Of a DNA stretch of 64,000 nucleotides, positions 21,709-31,186 are shown in pieces. The position numbers and the translations under genes are program-made. Each line of letters opens with the position of its first letter. Position 1 is the stretch's first letter. Source of the DNA: Saprospiraceae bacterium (GTDB lineage Bacteria; Bacteroidota; Bacteroidia; Chitinophagales; Saprospiraceae); assembly GCA_016714765.1 (NCBI GenBank), contig JADKCF010000006.1, forward strand, positions 62,001-126,000, written 5' to 3'. The notes beneath the pieces were generated by a model, which saw nothing but the letters and a program-made list of their open reading frames with translations, ran no database searches and was not told where the DNA came from.

Positions 21709-21981
21709 ATGCCAAAAATTATAACAACTTCATATTATGAAAAAAGGCTTAAAGCTTTTCAGGAAAAACATCCAGAGCTAAAAGAAAAATATGTTAAAAC
21801 CATCAAATTGCTTGGTGCCGATCCATCTCATCCTTCCCTTAGGCTTCACAAACTTAAAGGAAATTTATCCGACTTATATTCTGTTTCTTTAAATATGCAA
21901 TATAGAATATTGCTTGACTTCATCATAAAAGATGATCAGATCATCCTTATCAACATTGGTGATCATGATGGTATGTATTGA
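21709..21981 (+). CDS. Type II toxin, RelE/YafQ/ParE superfamily
   Basis: 90 residues, the family's usual size. KAFQEKHPELKEKYVKTIKLL gives the helical hairpin, LRLHKLKGNLSDLYSVSLN and MQYRILLDFIIKDDQIILINIGDHDGMY give the beta-sheet with the conserved basic residues and a C-terminal His-Asp. RelE/YafQ members cut mRNA on the ribosome, whereas ParE members poison gyrase; the LKGNLSDLYSVSL-YRIL pattern favours the mRNA interferase group, but this is inference. It follows the antitoxin by 18 bp. Confidence 0.8.
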   Translation: MPKIITTSYYEKRLKAFQEKHPELKEKYVKTIKLLGADPSHPSLRLHKLKGNLSDLYSVSLNMQYRILLDFIIKDDQIILINIGDHDGMY

Positions 21982-22241
21982 TTTTTTCGATTGCAACCAT
22001 TAATATCCTTTTTTTTTTTAGATTTTTTTAAATTCTACATCTCGCTAAGATTACCAACATTTTTTCTCCGGAAGACATCTAAAGTGATCTAAAAATGATG
22101 ATCCATAAGACGAAATACAAAATAAAAAACAACATACAAATTGTATTTTGTTTAACTTTTTAAAGTTTTTAATTAAACAAAAGCAACCATTTTAATGATT
22201 GAGTCACTCTTAAAAGTATTATATCATTAAAAAATATTATT

Positions 22242-23162
22242 ATGAAATCATTAAATGTATTGTTCTTACTTTTTGTATCTACCTTTCTTTTTACTTCTTG
22301 CGGTGATGATGAAGTGGCAACACCAAAAACCATAGTAGATGTGGTCGTCGAAAATCCTAATTTTACTTTGCTGGAAGCAGCCGTGTTGCATGCTGGTGTA
22401 GCAGACGCACTTAAAAATCCTTCCATCACTGTTTTTGCACCAACAGACGACGCATTCCGGGCAGCAGGTTTTGCCAATGCTGCAGCCATCCAGGCAGCTG
22501 ATAAAAATTTGATTGCATCTATCCTTACCTATCACGTAGTAGGAAGTCTGGTACCGGCATCTGCCATAGAAACCAAAAACAATGCCGAAGTAACCACACT
22601 CAATACGGCAAAAGTGTATGTCACAAAAAATGCAGCAGGCGTATCTGTCAATGGTGCTAAAGTAACTACAGCAGATGTCAAAGCTGAAAATGGTGCCATC
22701 ATTCACATCATTGATGCGGTGTTGATCCCGGAATCCAGAAATATAGTTGCTTTAGCACAAGCAAATCCTAACCTTTCATTGCTTGTTGCCGCTGTACTAA
22801 GAGCCAATGAAGGAGCCACCAAGGTGGTAAACATATTGAGCAGTACAGGACCTTACACTGTATTTGCCCCTACGAATGATGCATTTATTGCTGCAGGTTT
22901 TCCCACAGCAGCAGCCATCCAAGCAGCACCACCGGATGTATTGGCCGGTATTTTGACTTACCATGTAGTATCCGGGAGAGTATATTCTACCAACTTAGTG
23001 ACCGGAAATGTTACTACTGCTAATGGTGGTACTGTAGCGGTTAATGCAAGTAATGCCACTTTAAAAGGCAAAGCAAACACCGGAAATACAAATATCATAG
23101 GTGTAAATATACCAGCCAGCAATGGTGTTGTTCACTTGATTAACAGCGTCCTTTTGCCATAA
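22242..23162 (+). CDS. Lipoprotein with two fasciclin (FAS1) domains
   Basis: 306 residues. A lipoprotein signal peptide ends in the lipobox LFTSC (Cys about residue 20), followed by acidic GDDE, similar to the surface-export signal of Bacteroidota lipoproteins. Two FAS1 domains follow, each with the paired motifs TVFAPTDDAF / ILTYHVV (first) and TVFAPTNDAF / ILTYHVV (second), and closing IIHIIDAVLIP and VVHLINSVLLP. FAS1 domains mediate cell-cell or cell-matrix adhesion, so a surface adhesive role is likely. It stands alone and ends in a good terminator. Confidence 0.92.
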   Translation: MKSLNVLFLLFVSTFLFTSCGDDEVATPKTIVDVVVENPNFTLLEAAVLHAGVADALKNPSITVFAPTDDAFRAAGFANAAAIQAADKNLIASILTYHVVGSLVPASAIETKNNAEVTTLNTAKVYVTKNAAGVSVNGAKVTTADVKAENGAIIHIIDAVLIPESRNIVALAQANPNLSLLVAAVLRANEGATKVVNILSSTGPYTVFAPTNDAFIAAGFPTAAAIQAAPPDVLAGILTYHVVSGRVYSTNLVTGNVTTANGGTVAVNASNATLKGKANTGNTNIIGVNIPASNGVVHLINSVLLP

Positions 23163-23186
23163 TCTTACTATAAACATGGTCAAATA

Positions 23187-23221
23187 AAAGCTCAGTCTGG
23201 CAATAGGCTGGGCTTTTTTTA
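23187..23221 (+). terminator. Intrinsic terminator of the FAS1 lipoprotein gene
   Basis: AAGCTCAG pairs with CTGGGCTT (one G-T pair) with an extra CT/AG pairing, a GGCAAT loop and a run of seven or more T. It begins 24 bp after the stop. Confidence 0.85.
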
Positions 23222-23378
23222 TAAAAATATACGCAATTCTATTATGTTATAAAATGTCTATCCAGATATTATACCTTCAGGAGTAAAAATTCTTACTCCG
23301 TCTAAGATGACTATTAAAAATAAAATATATTCGAAATGATAAAATTTATTTAAAATTTCTAGTTAATAACTTCAAAAT

Positions 23379-23665
23379 TTACTTTTCTAATGAATTAACT
23401 AAATGGATAATAGTATCAGCATCATTATGACTTTTCAAAATGATACCATTTGTATCGAGCAAAAAATAAGTAGGTACAGTATTAATGTTGTATTTATTTT
23501 TGGGGTCATTGTTTAATTCGCTTACCAAACATTGAGTCCATTCATCTACTGAGTCTTGCTTAATGGCGTCCAGCCATTCTTGTTTCCTATCTTTGGTAAC
23601 ACCTGACTGTAACAATTACCACTAATAAAAACAAGAAACAATAATTTTAGTGCAACCCCTTTCAT
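23379..23665 (-). pseudogene. Remnant of a secreted thioredoxin-like (TlpA-type) protein
   Basis: From the ATG at 23665 a signal peptide is read (MKGVALKLLFLVFISG, then NCYSQ). In a different frame, from about 23610, comes the C-terminal half of a thioredoxin fold: DRKQEWLDAIKQDS, YNINTVPTYFLLDTNG with the cis-Pro, and ADTIIHLVNSLEK. The first half of the domain, including the redox CxxC, is missing altogether. A signal peptide joined to half a domain with a frame change means an internal deletion rather than a single base error. A functional protein is unlikely. Confidence 0.6.
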
Positions 23666-23716
23666 AAAATTTATATTAAATATTTAAATCATGGATATCT
23701 TAAAATATTGCTTTAT

Positions 23717-24340
23717 TCACACTCCCTCAAAAATATCATCAATACTGATCGATAGTCCTGGCAAAGTCTTCACGGGAATGGTGTCATCCTCTGAGAAGGC
23801 ATTGAGTCGCTGATATTTTCCATTTTCCAGGATAAACACTTCTACAAAACACATCTCTCCGAATACGATCCAATATTCGCCAACACCTGCTTCTTCATAG
23901 ACGCTATATTTGTACTGAGTATCACGCTTGACATCTTTGCCAGCTACGATTTCTATCACAAAATCTGGCACACCAAAAACTGCTTTATCTTCTACAATTT
24001 TAGGGTCACATATCACACAGATATCCGGCTGGACGACGGTAGTGGATTTATTGCGTTTCATATTTTCTATAGGTAATACCACATCTATTGGGGCACTGTA
24101 TACTTTACAATTTTTTCCACGAAGTTTTTGATGTAAAAAGGCAAAAATATTACCACTGACCGATTGATGTTTTATTTTGGGTGCAGGACTCATCCTAAGA
24201 AGCTTACCTCGGATGATCTCCACCATTTCGTCTATTTCCAACTTTAGATAATCGGCATAAGTATACACTTTATTGTAATCTATGACTGGTTCTTTGACAT
24301 CTTCCGTTTCGGTATCTTCTATCCTTTTGTATTCCTTCAT
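23717..24340 (-). CDS. Uma2 family (DUF820) restriction-endonuclease-fold protein, copy 1
   Basis: 207 residues. The Uma2 signature is visible: YTYADYLKLEIDEMVEIIRG near residue 25, QPDICVICDP, then GVPDFVIEIVAGKD, which gives a PD-(D/E)xK-like active site, and GVGEYWIVFG. Uma2 proteins have the nuclease fold but no settled biological role and often occur in multiple copies. It is a close paralogue of the next gene, 59 bp upstream, and has its own TATATTTG element. Differences are concentrated at about residues 1-20 and 65-96. There is no obvious defence partner next to it. Confidence 0.85.
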   Translation of the reverse strand: MKEYKRIEDTETEDVKEPVIDYNKVYTYADYLKLEIDEMVEIIRGKLLRMSPAPKIKHQSVSGNIFAFLHQKLRGKNCKVYSAPIDVVLPIENMKRNKSTTVVQPDICVICDPKIVEDKAVFGVPDFVIEIVAGKDVKRDTQYKYSVYEEAGVGEYWIVFGEMCFVEVFILENGKYQRLNAFSEDDTIPVKTLPGLSISIDDIFEGV

Positions 24341-24360
24341 AGGAGATAATTATAGTTATG

Positions 24361-24368
24361 CAAATATA
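24361..24368 (-). promoter_or_regulatory. Candidate -7 element (TATATTTG) for Uma2 copy 1
   Basis: The minus strand reads TATATTTG about 20 bp upstream of the ATG at 24340; matches TAnnTTTG. Confidence 0.5.
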
Positions 24369-24399
24369 TGGTATTCAATAAAGTTTTAAGCTAACTATT

Positions 24400-25023
24400 T
24401 CACACCCCCTCAAAAATATCATCAATGCTGATCGAAAGTCCTGGCAAAGTCTTCACGGGAATGATGTCATCCTCTGAGAAAGCATTGAGTCGTTGATATT
24501 TTCCATTTTCCAGTAAAAACACTTCTACAAAACGCATCTCTCCGAATACGATCCAATACTCTCCAACACCTGCTTCTTCATAGACACTATATTTGTATTG
24601 CGTATCACGCTTGACATCTTTGCCTGCTACGATTTCTATTACAAAATCAGGGACACCAAAGACTGCGGTTTCTTCGATGATTTTAGGGTCACAAATTACA
24701 CATATATCCGGCTGGACAACCGTCGTGGATTTATTGCGTTTTTTGTTGGCTATAGGTAGAACAATATCTGTCGGTGCGTGAAATACCTTACACGACCTTC
24801 CTTTCAAATTGTTATAAAAAATGCCAATCAATTGACTACTTATTGACTGATGCTTAACTTTAGGTGCGGGACTCATCCTAAATATCTTACCACGGATGAT
24901 CTCAACCATCTCATCTATTTCCAGCTTGAGATAATCAGCATAAGTATAGATTTTGTTGTAATCTATGGCTGGTTCATTGACTACATCGTTATCTAAATCT
25001 TCATTATTTTTGTATTCCTTCAT
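24400..25023 (-). CDS. Uma2 family (DUF820) restriction-endonuclease-fold protein, copy 2
   Basis: 207 residues, same length and same motifs as the neighbouring copy (QPDICVICDP, GVPDFVIEIVAGKD, GVGEYWIVFG). The C-terminal 110 residues are nearly identical between the two, whereas residues about 65-96 differ strongly (here SSQLIGIFYNNLKGRSC, there SGNIFAFLHQKLRGKNC). It has its own TATATTTG element, so the two are a tandem duplication with separate promoters rather than an operon. Function unknown as for the family. Confidence 0.85.
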   Translation of the reverse strand: MKEYKNNEDLDNDVVNEPAIDYNKIYTYADYLKLEIDEMVEIIRGKIFRMSPAPKVKHQSISSQLIGIFYNNLKGRSCKVFHAPTDIVLPIANKKRNKSTTVVQPDICVICDPKIIEETAVFGVPDFVIEIVAGKDVKRDTQYKYSVYEEAGVGEYWIVFGEMRFVEVFLLENGKYQRLNAFSEDDIIPVKTLPGLSISIDDIFEGV

Positions 25024-25044
25024 GATTTATATGAGTTTCTTTTG

Positions 25045-25052
25045 CAAATATA
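25045..25052 (-). promoter_or_regulatory. Candidate -7 element (TATATTTG) for Uma2 copy 2
   Basis: The minus strand reads TATATTTG about 21 bp upstream of the ATG at 25023, the same placement as in copy 1. Confidence 0.5.
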
Positions 25053-25138
25053 AGCCAAAATCTAAAATATGAAATATTTTAAATTAATTGAAAGTTACAT
25101 TTAAAATTAGGACAAACTACACAAAAAAAATAATGCAA

Positions 25139-27527
25139 CTACGCCCCATAAGGAACCCAAATATTTTTTATCTCCGTTGCATGCCGTAAAAACTCTGCAC
25201 CTTCTCCATGCGAGCGATCATACCAATTGCGATATTTGCCATAATTGACCCAAGTGCGCTTTAGGTTATCAGCGGAAAGTAATTCTACATCTTTACTTCC
25301 TTGAGCAGTTCCAAAGTACCATAAACCATCTATATCATCATGTTTCGACATTTCTTTCATCAGTTCGTCTTTACTACCAGTAACGATATTGATACATCCG
25401 GCTGGAACATCAGATGTTTCCAGTATTTGATAAAAATCTGTGGCTGACAATGGAGATGTCTCTGAAGGGATGACAACCACACTATTCCCCATAGCAATGG
25501 CAGGGATAACAGTAGAAATAAATCCCAATAAAGGAGCCTCATCAGGGCAAACAATACCCATCACACCTACCCTCTCCGGCATAGCGAGCGTCACGTTTCG
25601 CTGTGTGGTATGGTGTACTTGTCCATCATACTTATCTGCCCACGCTGCATAGGTATAAATCCTTTCTATGGATGTTTGCACCTCTTTATCAGCTTCAGCT
25701 GAACTAACGTTGGTCATTTGTACGATTCTTGATGCAAACTCTTCCGCTCTGACTGATAAGTTTTCAGCAATATAATACAATACCTGCGCTTTGGCGTGTC
25801 CTGTCATCCCTGACCAAGACGTACAGGCGTGCGCTGCTTCTACGGCATTTCGTATATCTTTCCTGCTACTCTTTGGTACTTCTGAGATGTAGTTGCCATA
25901 AGTATCTTTGATGGTAATGCTATTGCCACCATCGGGTCTGGCTTGCTTTCCGCCAATGAATAACTTTGGAGTGCGATCTATAGTCGGTAATGATTTATTT
26001 TCCTTTTTACTTGAAGGCTCCTGGGTTTTTACTTTGGGAGCATCTTCTTTGAAGTCTGATTCTGCACGGTATTTGACATACTCATAAAGTCCTTCTTTGC
26101 CACCTTCTCTACCATATCCTGACTCTCTGTATCCTCCAAATCCCGATGCTGCATCAAATACATTGCTACAATTGATCCACACTGTACCTGCTTTGATCTG
26201 TGGGGCAATATCGAGCGCCAGATTGATATTTTCGGTCCAAAGACTGGATGCTAGTCCATATCTAGTATTATTGGCCAGTTTTACGGCTTCTCCGTGGGAA
26301 CGGAAAGTCATCGCTACTAATACAGGCCCAAAAATTTCTTCTTGTGCTATAATCGATGAAGGCGATACATCAGTAAATAAAGTAGGTGGGTAAAAACATC
26401 CATCTTTTGGACATTCCCATGATGGCTGCCAGCAGGTATTACCTTCATCCTTTGCCTTGTTGTACAAGATCCTGGATGGTTTTGAGCTGAACAGGTGCAA
26501 CTATAGCGCCTATGTCTATGGATTTGTCCAGTGAATTACCTACTCTCAATGTTTCCATTCTGGCACGTATCTTTTTGTACAATTTCTCTGCTACACTTTC
26601 CTGTACCAACAATCTGGAGCCTGCACAACATACTTGGCCTTGATTGAACCATATAGCGTCAACAATACCTTCTACCACACTATCCAGGTCTGCATCTTCG
26701 AATACAATGAAAGGTGACTTACCACCCAATTCCAATGATATTTTTTTACCTGTACCTGCTGTAGCTCTTCTTATTATTTTGCCTACTTCAGTAGAGCCTG
26801 TAAAAGCTATCTTGGATACATCGGGATGATTGACCAATGCTGCACCTGTACTCCCATGTCCTGTGATGATATTGACGACACCATCAGGGAGACCTACTTG
26901 TTTACAAATGTCAGCAAAAAGCAAGGCCGTCAATGATGTAAATTCGGCAGGTTTTAATACCACCGTATTACCCATCGCCAATGCAGGAGCTATTTTCCAA
27001 GCCAGCATCAGCATAGGGAAATTCCAAGGAATAATCTGCCCTATGACACCGATTTCTTTATAATCTTTCATCTCTGTATCCATAAGCTGTGCCCATCCGG
27101 CATGATGATAAAAATGACGTGCTACCAATGGAATGTCTATATCACGAGTCTCACGGATGGGTTTTCCATTGTCCATGGATTCAAGTACTGCAAAATTACG
27201 GCTATGCTTCTGGATTTGTCTGGCTATGGCATACAGATATCTTGCTCTACCATGCCCCCCCAATTCCACCCAAGGTTTGAGTGCTTTTTTAGCAGCTTTG
27301 ACAGCATCGTCTACATCTTTTTCATTGGCTTCTGCTACTTGAGCCAATTTTTCAGTGGTAGATGGACTGATGGAGTCGAAATATTCCCCAGACGATGGCT
27401 TGGACCACTTGCCATTGATAAATAGTTGAAACTTTCTTTTATGTTGATCGAGAAATGCTACGCTTTCTTTATTGCTTTCTGGTGCAGGACCATATTCCAT
27501 GGTTTGATATATTTCTTTGATTGACAT
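25139..27527 (-). CDS. ALDH16-type two-domain aldehyde dehydrogenase (one frame break)
   Basis: About 795 residues once a single extra base near 26449 is removed (QQGKDEGNT junction). Residues 30-500 form a complete ALDH domain: IPWNFPMLM, FTGSTEVGK, catalytic-base region ELGGKSP, catalytic Cys in GQVCCAGSR, and EEIFGPV. A second ALDH-like domain (from about residue 520; LFIGGKQARPDGG onward) ends early and lacks the catalytic Cys and Glu. A catalytic domain followed by a shortened non-catalytic copy is the plan of the ALDH16 family. It is the last gene of deoB-deoA-deoC-ALDH on one strand, so acetaldehyde from DeoC, or another aldehyde of the pathway, is the likely substrate (inferred). Confidence 0.88.
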
Positions 27528-27643
27528 TATATTATGATTGAATATTTATTTTATTTCTTCCAAATTTTACCCATCCTAAATCCATCCCTCAAGAAGGAAG
27601 GACTTTTGAATCCCTTAATTTAATAGAGTCAAAAGTTGAGACA

Positions 27644-28639
27644 TTACGCCATCGGATGCCTATATGATGCTGAGTATCTTCCCGTCACGTAATGTTCCAA
27701 TTGACGTTCGATATCTCCTAAAAGACTACTTGCCCCAAATCTGAATAAATCGGGTTGCAACCAATCAAGACCCAATTCTTCTTTCATCAAAATGAGATAA
27801 TTGAGTGCATCTTTGGCTTTGGCGATGCCTCCTGCAGGTTTGTATCCTACTTTATATCCGGTTAGTTCCAAATATTCTCTGATCATACGCACCATCACTA
27901 AGGTGACCGGTAAAGTTGCATTGACGCTCTCTTTCCCTGTACTGGTCTTGATAAAATCAGATCCTGCCATCATCGCCACCATGCTTGCTTTGGCTACTTT
28001 AGTAAAGGTAGGAATTTCTCCAGTGGCCAATATCGTCTTCATGTGAGCATCACCACATGCCTTGCGACAAGCAGCAATCTCATCGTACAGTCCTCTCCAG
28101 TCAGACTGTAGGACAAGGGCTCTGCTGATGACTATATCGATCTCTTTGGCACCAGCGGCTACAGACAATTCTATTTCTCTTAATTTTTCTGGCAAGCCAA
28201 TCTGCCCTGCAGGAAATCCGGTAGAAACAGCTGCTATGGGTATATTTGTACCTTTCAGAGCCTCTTTGGCATATGGTATAAGGTTGTGGTACACACATAC
28301 AGCTCCTGTGGTTAAACCCACATCTTTCATTCCCATTGCTTCCAACAAGTCTTTTCTTACAGGGTTTTTAGCTTTGGCGCACAGTCTGAAAACATTCCCC
28401 TGTGTATCATCTCCTGCCAATGTAGTGAGATCCATACAGGAGATCGCTTTGAGCAACCAGGCTGCCTGATACTCCTTCTTGACTGATCTTCTTGTACCCA
28501 TAGTAGCTGCTCTGCGTTCTACCGCACTACGATTGATATTGATACCTTCTATCAAAGATGCATCAAAAGGAATGCCTTCATTGCGCAGGTGATGTACCTG
28601 AGTAACAGATTCCTGACTTATTTTTTTATTTTTTATCAT
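27644..28639 (-). CDS. deoC: Deoxyribose-phosphate aldolase
   Basis: Class I aldolase that splits 2-deoxyribose-5-phosphate into glyceraldehyde-3-phosphate and acetaldehyde. Of about 331 residues, the TIM-barrel core starts near residue 70 (MDLTTLAGDDT). Catalytic motifs are AKEIDIVIS, the Schiff-base lysine in FIKTSTGK, and the second lysine region VGYKPAGGI. The N-terminal 60-residue extension and overall length match the longer DeoC subgroup. An ATG at 28639 is preferred over a TTG one codon upstream. It lies 38 bp after deoA and 116 bp before the ALDH gene on the same strand. Secure. Confidence 0.95.
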   Translation of the reverse strand: MIKNKKISQESVTQVHHLRNEGIPFDASLIEGININRSAVERRAATMGTRRSVKKEYQAAWLLKAISCMDLTTLAGDDTQGNVFRLCAKAKNPVRKDLLEAMGMKDVGLTTGAVCVYHNLIPYAKEALKGTNIPIAAVSTGFPAGQIGLPEKLREIELSVAAGAKEIDIVISRALVLQSDWRGLYDEIAACRKACGDAHMKTILATGEIPTFTKVAKASMVAMMAGSDFIKTSTGKESVNATLPVTLVMVRMIREYLELTGYKVGYKPAGGIAKAKDALNYLILMKEELGLDWLQPDLFRFGASSLLGDIERQLEHYVTGRYSASYRHPMA

Positions 28640-28677
28640 CAAAATAGGATTATTGTTGAAGAATGATTTTTCCTGTA

Positions 28678-29976
28678 TTATTTAACTGTTTTAAAAATTA
28701 ATGGCTGTTTATCAGGTTTTGTTTCACTGAAAGTATATGCCAGATTCATATATTCTTCTGCTTTCGTAAAAAAAACAGCATCATTGGCATGCAATACCGC
28801 CAGAGTGTCTCCCATCTGTACATGATCGCCTACCTTTTTAGTTAAAATGATTCCTGCACTATAGTCTATAAGGCTTTCTTTGGTTTCGCGTCCTGCACCG
28901 AGTCTAACAGAGGCAAGACCTATGTCCATGGCACTCAGATGTGAAATATATCCCGTAGCTTTACTTTTGTATTCATGTGTAAGCTTCGCCTGAGGTAACA
29001 ACTCCGGATGAATTACCATGTCTGTCTGCCCTCCCTGTATATCGACCAACTCTACAAACTTATCAAAGGCCTTTCCATTATGAATAAGGGATTTCAGTAG
29101 CGCTACACCTTCGTCATGGTTGTGGGTTTTACCAGAGAGCATCAGCATATGGCTGCCTAGTTCGAGGCACAATTTGGTCAGATCTTCAGGACCATGTCCA
29201 CGCAGTGTTGCAATGGCTTCCTTAACTTCCAGGGCATTGCCAATGGCAAATCCCAAAGGTTCTTCCATACCTGTTATGACGGCTACCAGCTTTCGATTCA
29301 TTTTTGTGGCTGTGCTGATCATAATTTCTGCCAGTTTTTCGGCGTCAGCGATGGTTTTTATAAAAGCCCCATCCCCTACCTTAAGATCAATCACGATAGC
29401 GTCAGCACCGCAAGCCAGTTTTTTGCTCATAACACTGGAAGCAATGAGTGAAATGTTATCTACCGTGCCCGTCACATCTCTTAAAGCATACAGCTTTTTG
29501 TCGGCAGGAACCAATTTATTATTCTGACTGCAGATAGCAATATGGTGCTTTTTTACTTTATCTATGAATTCCTGAGCTGTCATTTCCACTTTAAATCCCG
29601 CAATGGACTCCAGCTTATCGAGTGTACCACCCGTATGTCCCAGACCACGGCCGGACATTTTGGCCACAGGGACACCTGCAGCAGCCACCAACGGAGCTAA
29701 TATCAGGGTTGTTTTATCCCCAACTCCTCCGGTGCTGTGTTTGTCAACTTTTATACCCGGTATGTCTGACAAATCTATCATATCCCCTGAGCGCATCATA
29801 GCATCAGTTAGAGCGGCTGTCTCATCATCATTCATACCCTGAAAAAACACAGCCATCAACCACGCTGACACCTGATAATCAGGAATTTCACCTTTTACAA
29901 AACCATTTATTATGGTGTTGATGTCAATGTCGCTTAAAACGTGTCCGTCTCTTTTTTTCTTTATCAGTTCTATCAC
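28678..29976 (-). CDS. deoA: Pyrimidine-nucleoside (thymidine) phosphorylase
   Basis: Phosphorolyses thymidine, deoxyuridine and often uridine to the base and (deoxy)ribose-1-phosphate. 432 residues, the standard length. Motifs: KHSTGGVGDKTTL (phosphate site) near residue 80, KMSGRGLGHTGGTLDKLE, and VGDGAFIKT. The start is a GTG at 29976 (MIELIKKKRDG), with AGG-like pairing bases just upstream; no ATG fits the family N-terminus. It is 22 bp behind deoB and feeds deoxyribose-1-phosphate to it. Secure as DeoA/Pdp family; substrate breadth not visible. Confidence 0.95.
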   Translation of the reverse strand: MIELIKKKRDGHVLSDIDINTIINGFVKGEIPDYQVSAWLMAVFFQGMNDDETAALTDAMMRSGDMIDLSDIPGIKVDKHSTGGVGDKTTLILAPLVAAAGVPVAKMSGRGLGHTGGTLDKLESIAGFKVEMTAQEFIDKVKKHHIAICSQNNKLVPADKKLYALRDVTGTVDNISLIASSVMSKKLACGADAIVIDLKVGDGAFIKTIADAEKLAEIMISTATKMNRKLVAVITGMEEPLGFAIGNALEVKEAIATLRGHGPEDLTKLCLELGSHMLMLSGKTHNHDEGVALLKSLIHNGKAFDKFVELVDIQGGQTDMVIHPELLPQAKLTHEYKSKATGYISHLSAMDIGLASVRLGAGRETKESLIDYSAGIILTKKVGDHVQMGDTLAVLHANDAVFFTKAEEYMNLAYTFSETKPDKQPLIFKTVK

Positions 29977-29998
29977 CTCGAATGTACTTTATTTATAT

Positions 29999-31186
29999 TC
30001 AGTCCGCCTTTATATGGCGAAGATAACTTAAACCTGTAGTGGCAAAATCTATGCCTAAAAATTCGGCTGTAGTAGCCGCTATATCTGCAAAACTGTTCAT
30101 CACTCCTATATTAATACCCGATTTCACATTTTTACCATACAAGAGTACGGGTATGTACTCCCGGGTGTGGTCGGTTCCTTTCCATGTGGGGTCATTACCA
30201 TGGTCGGCCGTAATTATTAACAAATCGTCTTCCTTAAGGTTTAACTGTAGTGCTGGTAAGTACTTGTCAAACTCCTCCAGACAGTGAGCATAGCCCGGGA
30301 CATCCCTTCTATGACCAAAGTGCATATCAAAATCTACCAGATTGGTAAAAATAAGGCTGGCATTGTCATTTTCAATAGAGGATAGTGTAGCTTCGATGCC
30401 TTCCTGATTATTAGCTGTTTTGATGGATCTAGTGATGCCTTTCCCTGCAAAAATATCATATATCTTTCCGATTCCTAATACTTCTTTTCCTTGCTGATTG
30501 ATGGCATCCAATACATTGTCTGGAGGCATGGTGGCAAAATCTTTGCGTCGAGATGATCTCACATATTGCCCAGAAGTGCCTACAAATGGCCTTGCGATCA
30601 CACGACCTACTTCATACTCGCCGACCAGCATTTCTCTGGCTATTTGGCAGATTTTGTATTGCTTTTCTATAGAAATCACATCTTCATGCATAGCAATCTG
30701 GAAAACACTATCCGCTGATGTATAGACGATCGGATAGCCTGTGAGTACGTGCTCATCTCCCAACTCATCAATAATGGCTGTACCAGATGCTGAATAGTTC
30801 CCAATGGTTTGCAGACCAATAGCCGCTTCAAAGCTGGCCATAAATTCAGTTGGAAATCCATCAGGAAACGTAGGAAATGGTTTGTCCAAAATGGTACCTG
30901 CGATCTCCCAGTGACCGGTGGTAGTATCTTTGCCGGCGGATAGCTCCATAGCTTTGCCGTAAGATGCCAAAGGAGTAGCCACTTTGGGAAGTAGATTGGT
31001 AGGATCAATATTTCCCAGACCTAAACGGATCAGATTTGGAATATGGAGTGATGGATATTTTTCTGCGATATGTCCTAAGGTATTGCTGCCTTCATCTCCA
31101 TATACGTGAGCGTCAGGAAGGTAGCCGATACCTACGCTGTCCAGGACGATGAGGATGACTCTGTTAGATTTTATTGGCATAATCAT
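29999..31186 (-). CDS. deoB: Phosphopentomutase
   Basis: Alkaline-phosphatase superfamily enzyme that interconverts (deoxy)ribose-1-phosphate and -5-phosphate. 395 residues. LIVLDSVGIGYLPDA at the N-terminus supplies metal ligands, GKDTTTGHWE contains the phosphorylated Thr, and FDMHFGHRRD and TADHGNDPTW provide the remaining Mn2+ ligands. The first ATG (31186) overlaps the stop of the upstream gene as ATGA; a second ATG two codons on (MPIKSNRV) is equally plausible. It is the first enzyme gene of the deo operon. Secure. Confidence 0.95.
   Translation of the reverse strand: MIMPIKSNRVILIVLDSVGIGYLPDAHVYGDEGSNTLGHIAEKYPSLHIPNLIRLGLGNIDPTNLLPKVATPLASYGKAMELSAGKDTTTGHWEIAGTILDKPFPTFPDGFPTEFMASFEAAIGLQTIGNYSASGTAIIDELGDEHVLTGYPIVYTSADSVFQIAMHEDVISIEKQYKICQIAREMLVGEYEVGRVIARPFVGTSGQYVRSSRRKDFATMPPDNVLDAINQQGKEVLGIGKIYDIFAGKGITRSIKTANNQEGIEATLSSIENDNASLIFTNLVDFDMHFGHRRDVPGYAHCLEEFDKYLPALQLNLKEDDLLIITADHGNDPTWKGTDHTREYIPVLLYGKNVKSGINIGVMNSFADIAATTAEFLGIDFATTGLSYLRHIKAD

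Noticed and set aside
17205..25023. GIY-YIG-like gene, toxin-antitoxin pair and Uma2 genes taken together as a defence island
   Set aside because: They are separated by housekeeping genes, are on different strands with separate promoters, and no known defence core gene is present.
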